A DNA stretch of 64,000 nucleotides, from contig JAGACK010000036.1 in NCBI GenBank assembly GCA_017614155.1, positions 48,663-112,662 of the forward strand. Reading direction: 5' to 3'. Below the pieces are notes generated by a model. The model was not told the origin of the DNA, did no database searches, and saw only the letters and a list, made by a program, of their open reading frames with translations. This DNA is from Lachnospiraceae bacterium. Its GTDB lineage: Bacteria > Bacillota > Clostridia > Lachnospirales > Lachnospiraceae. Shown piece after piece: positions 8,396 to 16,865 of the stretch; position 1 is the stretch's first letter; the number at the start of each line of letters is the position of its first letter. The translations under genes and the position numbers were made by a program.

Positions 8396-9250
8396 ATGAA
8401 TGAAAATCCTCTTGTAAGCATAATAATCACCACCTGCAAAAGGGAAATGGATATCCTTGAGCGGGCTGTAAAAAGTGCAATTGGACAGACATATGAGAAC
8501 AGGGAAATATTGATAATAAATGACTGTCCCGAATACTTTGAAAAGATAGAAGTATTATTGAAAAAATATCCGGGTGTTAATCTTATCGGCAATGAAGGAA
8601 AACACGGAGTCAGCCATGTGAGAAATCTTGGATTGGAATCAGCAAAAGGCGAATTTATTGCTTTTTTGGATGATGATGATGAATGGCTTCCCGAAAAAAC
8701 CGAAAAGCAGACAGCGGTTATAGATGATAATACAGGACTTGTGTATTGTGAGATCAAAGCGATAAAGGACGGGATAGAACTGAAGACAGACAGCAACAAG
8801 GAATACCCGGAAGGTGAAGTCTTTGGAAAACTGCTGGGCGATAATTTTGTTGGCGGATGCTCATCTGTTCTTTTCCGTAAAAAAGCAGCTGTGGATGCAG
8901 GCGGCTTTGATCCGGAACTATCGTTTGGAGAAGATCACGATCTCTGGCTCAGAATAGCAAAAAACAATGATGTCAGAGCGGTAAAGGAAAAACTGGTCAA
9001 ATACTATATAGGACACGAATCCCTGACAGGATCTTTTGAAAGAAGGATTGCAGGATGGGAGTATCTGCTTGAAAAGTATGCTGAGGATTATAGTCATTAT
9101 CCGAAGTCGTACGGTCAGTTTACATCCACCATGGTCAGAGAAGCAGCGAAAAGAGGATCTCTTGGATATTCTCTCGGCATCTGGAAAAAGTATGGAAAAA
9201 CTGCAGCTCTGATCAAAGGGATAGTTATGAAGATAATGATGATATATTGA
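8396..9250 (+). CDS. GT2 family glycosyltransferase
   Basis: A 284-residue GT2 enzyme. The N-terminus is VSIIITTCKRE, with LIINDCPEYF and the donor-binding FLDDDDEW. The downstream GEDHDLWLRIA is the usual ED/catalytic-base block of the family, and GGCSSVLFRKKA precedes it. No membrane segment is clear. The gene lacks a good Shine-Dalgarno site before the ATG at 8396. It follows the ATPase by 76 bases and converges with the nitroreductase-like gene, the two stops being 8 bases apart. Confidence 0.88.
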   Translation: MNENPLVSIIITTCKREMDILERAVKSAIGQTYENREILIINDCPEYFEKIEVLLKKYPGVNLIGNEGKHGVSHVRNLGLESAKGEFIAFLDDDDEWLPEKTEKQTAVIDDNTGLVYCEIKAIKDGIELKTDSNKEYPEGEVFGKLLGDNFVGGCSSVLFRKKAAVDAGGFDPELSFGEDHDLWLRIAKNNDVRAVKEKLVKYYIGHESLTGSFERRIAGWEYLLEKYAEDYSHYPKSYGQFTSTMVREAAKRGSLGYSLGIWKKYGKTAALIKGIVMKIMMIY

Positions 9251-9258
9251 TAAACACT

Positions 9259-10218
9259 TTACAACACTTCAATGACAGGATGTCTTCTTTCGCTTCTGGT
9301 AGTTGTTACAGATCCTCGGGGATAATTTCCAACACCAATAAATAAAATAAGAATTTCTGCATCGTTCATACCTATCGTTTGTCGAACAGCTTTCTCCTGA
9401 TCAGGTGTAAGAGATGCACTTAACGGAACGCTCCCTATTCCATAAAAAAATAATGAGTTCAATATGTTTTGAGCATACATTCCACCATCGATAAATGCTT
9501 GAAAGAATTCACGGCTTTTCTGTTGCATTCTAAGGTCTGCTGTAATCACAAGGAGTTTGTCAATCTCATCACCAAATCCTCTGTTACCATTCTGGTTTTG
9601 AAGGATCTCTTTCACTTTTGTATTGTTTGCAACTATTCTGGTCTTCCAACACTGCCTGTTACAAGCAGATGGGGTATATTGAGCCAATTCGATTGCTGAG
9701 ATCAGCTCTGTTAGATCAACAGGATCTTCCATAGAAAAATGGCGTATACTGTGCCGGGAAAGCATAAGCTTGTCAAAATACATATCCTTATTTTTTCCAG
9801 GGCTCTCAATGGTCAGAGTTCCTCCGCAGTTACCTCTTTCCCCGGGTATCTTTCTTATTCTGGTTTCCAATTGCTCGTCATAATGCCCATATTCGTTATT
9901 CTTTTCAACATATTTGTATAAACAATCTAACGCAGTCTGATAACAAAAATGTGATGTTCCGTATCGGTCGGAAAAATCAGACAGTGTTGAAATAAGCATA
10001 GAGACATTTTTTTCTCCAAACGCGGGTCTATAATTCATATAAGACAGTCCTTTTTCTATCGTATGATAAAGCTTTGTTATCAACGCTTCATATTGTTCAA
10101 AATCATGACAGTTTTCGGTTGTAAAAGAATACTTTAGAAATCTTTTTCTATAGGCATTTATTGGTTCATTTTTCAAGTTTTCATTTATTATTTTTTGTAT
10201 AACTTTTTTAATAAACAT
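9259..10218 (-). CDS. Nitroreductase-family protein in glycan locus
   Basis: A 319-residue protein. The C-terminal 200 residues are a nitroreductase fold: SRHSIRHF is the usual FMN-phosphate-contacting block, PSACNRQCW is the following cofactor loop, and GIGSVPL and FIGVGNYP are conserved late blocks. The N-terminal 100 residues are an extension rich in charged and aromatic residues, including KLYHTIEKGLSY. Nitroreductase-like proteins with this extension recur in Firmicute polysaccharide clusters, where the substrate is unknown. AGGAG-like sequence precedes the ATG. It lies downstream of the flippase gene on the same strand and is probably cotranscribed with it. Confidence 0.8.
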   Translation of the reverse strand: MFIKKVIQKIINENLKNEPINAYRKRFLKYSFTTENCHDFEQYEALITKLYHTIEKGLSYMNYRPAFGEKNVSMLISTLSDFSDRYGTSHFCYQTALDCLYKYVEKNNEYGHYDEQLETRIRKIPGERGNCGGTLTIESPGKNKDMYFDKLMLSRHSIRHFSMEDPVDLTELISAIELAQYTPSACNRQCWKTRIVANNTKVKEILQNQNGNRGFGDEIDKLLVITADLRMQQKSREFFQAFIDGGMYAQNILNSLFFYGIGSVPLSASLTPDQEKAVRQTIGMNDAEILILFIGVGNYPRGSVTTTRSERRHPVIEVL

Positions 10219-10267
10219 TGCATTTTTCTCCGAAAAATATTAGTAGAATAGATTCCGAACCACAATT

Positions 10268-11797
10268 CTATGGTTTATGATGGATGAACCTGAATAACAA
10301 CTGCAACATATATTTCTGTTCTTTTGTCCGCATAAATACAGTCAGAAAAATACCCGTTGAAACGACAGTAGCAATTAACAATTCTGTCACAAGGTTGATC
10401 TTGTTATCTGAGAAAACGATCTTCTGACAGCAGAAGTATGAAATGGATACACTTATTGCTGTGATCAGAACATAGAACAACAAGCGCCTTACAAAAAGTC
10501 CTATCCCTATCTCAAATAATCTGTTATTGATATTTACGATAACCCATGGGAGTGAAACAAATATAAGTGCAACAATAGTTGAGATGATTATACCATAAAG
10601 CCCAAAATGGGGAGTGAGTATCAGATTCAGGGTCAGATTTATACAAGCCGAGGTCAAAGGCCTGAATCTGTCATGTTTCCATATCCCGCCGGCATCCTTG
10701 AAAACTATCAGGGTTCTGGGTGCTTCCTCTGCAAAGAGGTAGCATGCAAAGAGGATCACAAAAGAAAAAGGCAGTTCATATTTTTCACCTACCCACAATT
10801 GCATAAAAGTCTGGCACATGCTGACAAAACAGGTACAGCAGAAACAGGTCACAAAGAACACAATATGATTTATATTATACAGCAGCTCCCTGTTCTGTTC
10901 TTTGCTGTCAACAATCAGGCTGTTTCCGATCCCGGCGGTGCAAGCAGAAAAGAAAATTGAAAAGAATGCCATGATGGATGAGATTATATAGTAATAATTC
11001 TGGTAGACTGCCAGCAGCTCCAGTCCGATGAAAGCTGATATTACGATAGAGTCTGCAGAATGATTAATCACTGCTCCTATCTTGGCAGTAAAAAGATCCC
11101 TGACTTTATGATTGATCTTTTCCACCTCTTCCGTCGGCAGCTTCCCGCGTGGTTCAAGTTCAGGATAATATCGTTTGGACATCACCGCGATGATAAGGTT
11201 TGTTACAATCTGTGCGGCAATGTTCAGTGACAGATAAATATAATAATTGTGAAAACGGATCAAAAGCACGGCCTGTGCAACGTACAAGCATATATTGACT
11301 ACAATGTTTATTATGCTGATAACATCATTTCTCTGATGCGCGGTAAAAAGAGAATTCCTGTATGCAAACATCCAATATGATAAAACCGTAGCTGAAAGAT
11401 GCATGGCATAAAGGATATATATATTGATATCTGCAGGCACATCTCCTTTGATCAGATGCGGAAGAAACGGCATCAGGGCAACACCCAATGCAAGAACAAC
11501 AAATCCGATGATCCTGTAATAATATCTGTACAGACTCATCAGCTGACATATTTTTTCTTTGTCGTCATACGCTATAGGAGCATACATGGAAAAGACAAGT
11601 GCAGATGAAACTCCGAGCTCTGCCAGGTTTAACACCTGAAGAATAGATGTAAACAGGGAATTTAAGCCCAGATATTCAACTCCAAGCGTATAGATAAAAA
11701 TAGTACGGATTACAAACGGAAAAAAGATCTGTATGATTTTTTGAACACCGCCAAAAAAAGTACCCTTAATGGCGTTTTTTCTTCTTTCAATAATCAT
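10268..11797 (-). CDS. Wzx-like polysaccharide flippase (MOP superfamily)
   Basis: A 509-residue polytopic protein with about 12-14 predicted membrane helices. The N-terminus IERRKNAIKGTFFGGVQKI followed by YLGLNSLFTSILQVL is characteristic of Firmicute oligosaccharide flippases. It would move undecaprenyl-linked repeat units across the membrane, serving the products of the surrounding transferases. It is the only flippase in the window. The gene is transcribed opposite to its neighbours from a promoter at 11844-11872, with the nitroreductase-like gene behind it. The ribosome binding site is weak. Confidence 0.9.
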   Translation of the reverse strand: MIIERRKNAIKGTFFGGVQKIIQIFFPFVIRTIFIYTLGVEYLGLNSLFTSILQVLNLAELGVSSALVFSMYAPIAYDDKEKICQLMSLYRYYYRIIGFVVLALGVALMPFLPHLIKGDVPADINIYILYAMHLSATVLSYWMFAYRNSLFTAHQRNDVISIINIVVNICLYVAQAVLLIRFHNYYIYLSLNIAAQIVTNLIIAVMSKRYYPELEPRGKLPTEEVEKINHKVRDLFTAKIGAVINHSADSIVISAFIGLELLAVYQNYYYIISSIMAFFSIFFSACTAGIGNSLIVDSKEQNRELLYNINHIVFFVTCFCCTCFVSMCQTFMQLWVGEKYELPFSFVILFACYLFAEEAPRTLIVFKDAGGIWKHDRFRPLTSACINLTLNLILTPHFGLYGIIISTIVALIFVSLPWVIVNINNRLFEIGIGLFVRRLLFYVLITAISVSISYFCCQKIVFSDNKINLVTELLIATVVSTGIFLTVFMRTKEQKYMLQLLFRFIHHKP

Positions 11798-11812
11798 GAC
11801 GGGAAATATATA

Positions 11813-11858
11813 TTTATAGTGTAATCAATGTTTTTATAGTTCATTTATACACTATAAA
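11813..11858. promoter_or_regulatory. Inverted repeat at flippase promoter (possible operator)
   Basis: An 11-base perfect inverted repeat: the left arm is TTTATAGTGTA at 11813-11823 and the right arm TACACTATAAA at 11848-11858. The right arm covers part of the spacer and -10 element of the flippase promoter; the left arm lies just past the expected transcription start. An operator is plausible but the arms are AT-rich. Confidence 0.4.
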
Positions 11859-11872
11859 GAACATAGATACAA
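11844..11872 (-). promoter_or_regulatory. Promoter for flippase / nitroreductase operon
   Basis: On the minus strand TTGTAT (11872-11867), a 17-base spacer and TATAAA (11849-11844) match sigma-A spacing. Transcription would start near 11837, about 40 bases before the flippase ATG. Confidence 0.5.
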
Positions 11873-11953
11873 GTCGGTCACAGGCTGACGGACAGGCATG
11901 GTAAAATCTGGAATGACAGGCATCATTAACAGAACACAGGTTCGGGCTGATTA

Positions 11954-11982
11954 TTGCGAAACATGGGATTATGGGGTATAAT
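11954..11982 (+). promoter_or_regulatory. Promoter for the 12074-21356 glycan operon
   Basis: TTGCGA (11954-11959), a 17-base spacer and TATAAT (11977-11982) form a near-consensus promoter. The leader is about 85 bases and contains a small palindrome, GGTAAATTACC, at 12033-12043. All genes from 12074 to 21356 run in this direction with short gaps or overlaps, so this is the likely main promoter. Confidence 0.65.
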
Positions 11983-12073
11983 CGAGGTGTTTACCGATCG
12001 GGAATAAAAACAGTTCTTTCTGTAAGCCGACAGGTAAATTACCCCGGATAGAACATATAAAGGATATGTTAAG

Positions 12074-13030
12074 ATGTCTGAAAAACTGATCTCAATAATA
12101 ATCCCGCACTACAACATCCCATATATGCTGGAAAAACTGTTAGAAAGCACTCCTTATGACAGAGAAGATGTGGAAGTTATAGTAGTTGATGACAGAAGTG
12201 ATAAAGATCTTGACAGGCTGATCGGCGTTCGTGACCGCTTTGGATCAGCAGGGGTATTATTTTATAGAAACAATAACGGTAAAAAAGGTGCTGGAACCTG
12301 CAGAAATATCGGATTAAGACATGCTTCGGGAAAATGGCTGATCTTTGCCGATGCGGATGACAGGTTCAAGACCGGCATGTATGAAGCTGTAAAAAAGTTT
12401 GCAGATACAGAAGCGGATATTGTTTATTATATGTCGGAAAGCATAAATGAAGACGGGGACAGGGTAGACGGAAGAAGTGACGGATACAACCTGAAGATCA
12501 GCAATTTCCTGAATGATCCCGGCAGACGGAATGAATTGCTGCTGAGATATGATATGCCGACGCCCTGGGGAAAAATGATCCGTGCCCGGAAGGTAAAAGA
12601 AAACAGGATTTGGTTTGATGAGATACCGGTTTCCAATGATGTGATGTTTTCTGCAAAGTGCGGTTGTCATTCCGATACTGTCATAGCAAGCAGAGACTGC
12701 TTATATCAGGTTTTGGAGAGAAGGGGGAGCCTTACTACCACGCCGGATCCGGAAGCATTCAATTTCAGGACAGGAGTTTTTATCAGAATGTGCAAATATC
12801 TGAAGAACAGACTGACTGATGAAGATTGGAAAATGCTGGGCTTTAATGGGAATATCAGGATAATTGAGGCGTATCAAAAGGGGTATGGCCTGAAGTGTAT
12901 AGGTTATATTATATTTGGACTTCTGTTCAATGGCATCAAGCCTGTCAGTTTTAAAGGGATGAGCATAAAAACGGCAGGAGGAACATTGAAAAATATCTTA
13001 GAAGGAAGGGCAGGCGGAAATGCACGATAA
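12074..13030 (+). CDS. GT2 glycosyltransferase, tandem paralogue 1 of 3
   Basis: A 318-residue GT2-type protein. Its hallmarks are IIIPHYNIPYMLEKLL at the N-terminus, VIVVDDRSDKDL, FYRNNNGKKGAGTCRNIGLR and the donor-binding acidic block FADADD. The middle has a PWGKMIRA segment and VSNDVMFSAK, conserved in all three paralogues. The C-terminal 60 residues include one hydrophobic stretch (GYIIFGLLFNGI) that may anchor the protein to the membrane. The ATG at 12074 has a moderate AAAGGAT ribosome binding site. It overlaps the next paralogue by 11 bases. Confidence 0.88.
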   Translation: MSEKLISIIIPHYNIPYMLEKLLESTPYDREDVEVIVVDDRSDKDLDRLIGVRDRFGSAGVLFYRNNNGKKGAGTCRNIGLRHASGKWLIFADADDRFKTGMYEAVKKFADTEADIVYYMSESINEDGDRVDGRSDGYNLKISNFLNDPGRRNELLLRYDMPTPWGKMIRARKVKENRIWFDEIPVSNDVMFSAKCGCHSDTVIASRDCLYQVLERRGSLTTTPDPEAFNFRTGVFIRMCKYLKNRLTDEDWKMLGFNGNIRIIEAYQKGYGLKCIGYIIFGLLFNGIKPVSFKGMSIKTAGGTLKNILEGRAGGNAR

Positions 13031-13994
13031 TGTATTGATATCCGTGATAATACCACATTATAACAGCCCGGATAAGCTGGAGAGGTTATTAAAGTCCATA
13101 GCCGGGGAAGCAGGATTAGATATTCAGATAATAGTAGTTGATGACAGATCCGATAAGGAATGTGAAAAACTTGCGGAAGTCAGGAAAAAATATGGCACAA
13201 GAGTAGAATTCTACAGAAATAATAAAGGAATAAAAGGAGCCGGAACGGCGCGGAATATTGGCTTGAGACATGCTGTCGGAAGGTGGCTGGCCTTTGCGGA
13301 TGCTGATGATTATTTTACAAGGGATGCCTGGAAGATAATAGGTGAAGCATGCAATACAAGCAGCGCAGATATCATATATTTTTACCAGACAAGCGTGATC
13401 GAAGGCACCGATGTAGAATCGGACAGACATCTTCCTTTTGTGGAAATGGTAAGGAATTACTGTGAGAACAGAAACAGAAAGACGGAAATGGAGCTGCGGG
13501 TGGGGTTTACATCACCGTGTGCAAAAGTCATAAGAAGAGATGTCGTATCAGACAATAATATAAGATTTGATCAGATACCGATTTCCAACGACATCATGTT
13601 TTCATTAAAAACAGCCATTGCAGCCGAATCGATTGAGGCCAGGGAAGAGGTTGTCTACTGTGTTACAAAGGAACCGGGATCTCTTTCTTATAATACCGGC
13701 AGATGGTTTGTGGATCAGAGACTGAAAGCAGCGCTTAATAAACTGAAGTATTTAAGGAAGCATGTTGAAAAAAATGATCTGAGGCTGCTAGATCTTTCGG
13801 GAAGCAGATACTTCAGAGAGGCTGTGGTCAAAGGCTACAGCGTCATGGATATTATCAGATGGATGATGATATTTGTCCTGAACGGGTTTTTACCGTTTGA
13901 GCTTAAATATGCGCCCGAGATTATTTCGGGACTCTTAAAACGAAGATTCGAGTTTATGAGAAGGGATGACTGGAAGATATGGAAAAGACTTTAA
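13020..13994 (+). CDS. GT2 glycosyltransferase, tandem paralogue 2 of 3
   Basis: A 324-residue paralogue of the genes on either side. It keeps IIPHYNSPDKLERLL, IIVVDDRSDKEC, FYRNNKGIKGAGTARN and the acidic FADADDYF block. The acceptor-side segment has SPCAKVIRRDV and ISNDIMFS, and a C-terminal hydrophobic stretch (WMMIFVLNGFLPF) is present. It overlaps both neighbours (11 bases before, 16 after), so expression is coupled. The strongest similarity to its neighbours is in the first 110 residues, and the C-terminal halves differ more, as expected if donor use is shared and acceptor use has diverged. Confidence 0.88.
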   Translation: MHDNVLISVIIPHYNSPDKLERLLKSIAGEAGLDIQIIVVDDRSDKECEKLAEVRKKYGTRVEFYRNNKGIKGAGTARNIGLRHAVGRWLAFADADDYFTRDAWKIIGEACNTSSADIIYFYQTSVIEGTDVESDRHLPFVEMVRNYCENRNRKTEMELRVGFTSPCAKVIRRDVVSDNNIRFDQIPISNDIMFSLKTAIAAESIEAREEVVYCVTKEPGSLSYNTGRWFVDQRLKAALNKLKYLRKHVEKNDLRLLDLSGSRYFREAVVKGYSVMDIIRWMMIFVLNGFLPFELKYAPEIISGLLKRRFEFMRRDDWKIWKRL

Positions 13995-14956
13995 CAGGAG
14001 AAAACATCGAACCGGTTTTTTCCATTATCATACCTCATTATAATTCGCCCCGGCTTCTCCCGAGACTGCTGTCTTCCATCCCTTTGGACAGAGAAGATAT
14101 CCAGGTAATAGTTGTGGATGACAGAAGTGATAAAGATATTGAGCTTTTGATGGATATAAAGAGGAAGTATAAAGACCGTATTGAGTTTTACAGAAACAAC
14201 AACGGCAGGAAGAGCGCCGGAGCCGCAAGAAATATCGGATTGAAGCATGCAAGAGGAAAATGGCTGATCTTTGCGGACTCAGATGATTATTTCAGCGGCA
14301 GTTTTTCCAAAATGATAGATGAATACAGGGAATCCGAATGCGATATCATCTATTTTTCTGCAGACAGCATAGATAATGTAACAGGGAAAAGATCTGACAG
14401 ACATGAAAAGATTGAAAAAAAAGTAAAAGAGTATTGCGCAGAACCCTCCAGGGCAAATGAGAACAGGCTTAGATTTACTGTGATAGAGCCTTTCTGCAAG
14501 ATGATAAAAAGAAATCTGGTAGAAGAAAACCATATCAGATTCAGCGAGTCCATTGCCGCAAATGATAAGTGGTTTTCCACTCTGGCAGGTTTTCACGCAG
14601 GGAAGATAGATGCAAGGGATGAAGTTCTGTATGTGATAACCAGGACGCCGGGAAGCCTGACTCAAAAAAAAGATGAGAAAGCATATAATGACAGAATGAA
14701 GGAAGGCCTGAAACAGATAGTTTTTTTAAAACGGGTCCTTAGCAGAGAACAGTGGGGAGAACTGGAATTGAATCCGGGGTGGTTGTTTACTTCGGCAGCT
14801 TATATAGGATATTCCGGCTTGTTTATCTTTAAATGGATGGCAAAGTATTTGATAAAAGGGGTAAGGCCGGTATCTTTTGATCAATTAAAGATAGTCATAT
14901 CCGTAAAGAGAAACAGTTATAGGGAACGGTTTCAAAAAAAGATATCTGATACATAG
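13979..14956 (+). CDS. GT2 glycosyltransferase, tandem paralogue 3 of 3
   Basis: A 325-residue paralogue. It has IIPHYNSPRLLPRLL, VIVVDDRSDKDI, FYRNNNGRKSAGAARN and FADSDDYF, where the central residue of the acidic block is serine rather than alanine. IAANDKWFST replaces the VSND/ISND segment of the other two copies. A hydrophobic stretch (GLFIFKWMAKYLI) lies near the C-terminus. It starts inside the end of copy 2 and precedes the pyruvyl transferase gene by 20 bases. Three consecutive copies suggest three successive linkages in one repeat unit. Confidence 0.88.
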   Translation: MEKTLTGENIEPVFSIIIPHYNSPRLLPRLLSSIPLDREDIQVIVVDDRSDKDIELLMDIKRKYKDRIEFYRNNNGRKSAGAARNIGLKHARGKWLIFADSDDYFSGSFSKMIDEYRESECDIIYFSADSIDNVTGKRSDRHEKIEKKVKEYCAEPSRANENRLRFTVIEPFCKMIKRNLVEENHIRFSESIAANDKWFSTLAGFHAGKIDARDEVLYVITRTPGSLTQKKDEKAYNDRMKEGLKQIVFLKRVLSREQWGELELNPGWLFTSAAYIGYSGLFIFKWMAKYLIKGVRPVSFDQLKIVISVKRNSYRERFQKKISDT

Positions 14957-14976
14957 ATATCATCCGGAAAAGTGAT

Positions 14977-16206
14977 ATGGGAAAAAGAGTATTTATAACA
15001 GGCGCCAATTTTTCAAACAAAGGCGCACAGTCAATGCTGTTTACGACAATAAGCGAGATCAGGAAAAGAGATCCGAAAAGCAGGATCTATTTTGGCACCT
15101 ATAAGACGGAAGAGTTTGATCATTCTGTTTATTCTTTTTTCAAAGCGTCTTATGATGATGGGATCCAGGAGAGGGCTCTGCATGAACATATGAATCCGAT
15201 CAGATATATCCGCCTCTTTTCCAAGCTGATAGGAAACGAGGTGCTTGGGATCGGAAAAGAAAAACCGGTTGACGGAGGAAGACTGTTTTCCGGAATCGAT
15301 CTTGTTATTGACATAAGCGGTTTTGCACTATCCGACAAGATTAAAGATACCTATAATAAAATGCTTCTCAATACCATAGCTTTATCCAAAAAGAATAATG
15401 TTCCCGTTATTCTGATGCCGCAGTCTTTTGGTCCGTTTGAAAAGATCAAAGAAAGAGACGGATCGTTGGAGAAAGTCAGAGAACTGATGAATTATCCTGA
15501 GGTCATTTATGCGCGTGAAAAAAACGGTATGACAGATCTGGAAGAGACATTTGAATTGAAAAATGTGAAACTGTCGACGGATCTTGTTTTACAGAGCAGG
15601 GACATAGATTTACACAGTGTCTTCAGGAAGATGCCGCAGACCGGATCAGGGAGATTGTCCACTAAAGATAATGTTGCGATCATCCCGAATTATCAATGCT
15701 TCAGAGATGGAAATGAGAGTCATATGTATGAAATGTATACAATGATCATCAAATTGCTCCTGAAGAGTGAAAAAAACATTTATATTGTTCAGCATTCTAA
15801 AGCAGACGAAGAAATATGCAGGACCATAAAAGAAATGTTTAAGGATGAAAAAAGCGTGCATATTGCAGAGGGGAATTTAAACTGTATTGAATTTGACGAA
15901 TATATCAGAGAGTTTGACTTTGTGATATGTTCCAGATATCACGGATGCGTTCATGCATTCAGGAACGACATTCCATGTATTATCCTTGGCTGGGCAGATA
16001 AATATCTGGAGCTGGCAAAACATATGCAGCAGGAGAAGTATGTGTTCAGTGTAGAAACCGGAATAGATAATACAGCAGAAATATTGGAAGCGATTACAGG
16101 AATGACGGATGAGCTGATGACAGAGAAGAAAACGATCAGGGAAAATGTGGAGCGAATACAAAAAGACAGCTGTTTTGACTGCCTGGACAGTTTTTTAATG
16201 GCATGA
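14977..16206 (+). CDS. Polysaccharide pyruvyl transferase family protein
   Basis: A 409-residue protein of the WcaK/CsaB family. It starts VFITGANFSNKGAQSML, equivalent to the glycine-rich N-terminal block of the family. ILMPQSFGPFEK and CSRYHGCVHAF are the conserved PQS and RxH blocks, the arginine-histidine pair being the proposed catalytic and PEP-binding region. These cytoplasmic enzymes add a ketal-linked pyruvate from phosphoenolpyruvate to a sugar of the repeat unit, giving a negative charge. It fits between transferases and a methyltransferase in one operon. Confidence 0.85.
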   Translation: MGKRVFITGANFSNKGAQSMLFTTISEIRKRDPKSRIYFGTYKTEEFDHSVYSFFKASYDDGIQERALHEHMNPIRYIRLFSKLIGNEVLGIGKEKPVDGGRLFSGIDLVIDISGFALSDKIKDTYNKMLLNTIALSKKNNVPVILMPQSFGPFEKIKERDGSLEKVRELMNYPEVIYAREKNGMTDLEETFELKNVKLSTDLVLQSRDIDLHSVFRKMPQTGSGRLSTKDNVAIIPNYQCFRDGNESHMYEMYTMIIKLLLKSEKNIYIVQHSKADEEICRTIKEMFKDEKSVHIAEGNLNCIEFDEYIREFDFVICSRYHGCVHAFRNDIPCIILGWADKYLELAKHMQQEKYVFSVETGIDNTAEILEAITGMTDELMTEKKTIRENVERIQKDSCFDCLDSFLMA

Positions 16207-16253
16207 TATGCTGCTTTGTTTTTTAGATCGCAGGAATCCGGAGGAGTAGGAAT

Positions 16254-16850
16254 ATGTTGAATTTTATGGAATATGTGTCTTTGCACAGATGGATTTCTTT
16301 TTGGCATCAATTGACAGAAGTCCTGGAATGCAAGCCGGAAAGTGTATTGATCATCGGGGGAGGTGATATGATCATTGAACCCATATTGAAAGCGCAAGGC
16401 ATAGAAGTAGCAACTTTCGACAGGATGAAAGATATTGATCCTGATTATTGCGGAGATCTGCGGGAGATAGATACTATCATAAAGGACAGGGAGTTTGATG
16501 TTGTTCTTTGCTGGCAGATATTGGAGCATATTGAATTTGAGCATTTTGACAGAATAGTGAAATATATGAAAGGGATAGTCAGAAAAAAACTGATCATAAG
16601 CCTGCCTTACAGCAATATATCTCTTAATATCTGGGTGCAGCGAACAATGGGAAGAGTAAGGCTGTTGTGTCTGGGATTTCCCAGATTCTGGCAGAACAAA
16701 ATTGATAAATGGCATAAATGGGAAATGGGAACAAAAGCTGTATCAAAAAAGGCTGTCAGGGAAGTGCTGAATAAGTACTACACTATTGAAAAAGAGTACA
16801 AATGTGAAATGTATCCTTATCATGTTTTTTTTATTCTTGGGAAGAAATGA
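16254..16850 (+). CDS. SAM-dependent methyltransferase (class I)
   Basis: A 198-residue class I methyltransferase. The SAM-binding motif I is SVLIIGGGDM, and the acidic residue ending strand 2 is in ATFDR. CWQILEHI is the post-II block, close to the usual ...VLEH... signature of small-molecule and sugar methyltransferases. The C-terminus is basic and aromatic. GGAGGAG precedes the ATG at 16254. In this operon it most likely methylates a sugar hydroxyl or a terminal residue of the glycan, perhaps as a chain-ending mark; that role is inferred from context. Confidence 0.75.
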   Translation: MLNFMEYVSLHRWISFWHQLTEVLECKPESVLIIGGGDMIIEPILKAQGIEVATFDRMKDIDPDYCGDLREIDTIIKDREFDVVLCWQILEHIEFEHFDRIVKYMKGIVRKKLIISLPYSNISLNIWVQRTMGRVRLLCLGFPRFWQNKIDKWHKWEMGTKAVSKKAVREVLNKYYTIEKEYKCEMYPYHVFFILGKK

Positions 16851-16865
16851 AGGAAGTATTGTCGT

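Noticed and set aside
15951-16715. 254-codon minus-strand open frame spanning the pyruvyl transferase/methyltransferase junction
   Set aside because: Composition is typical of an antisense shadow, and both plus-strand genes have clear motifs and ribosome binding sites.
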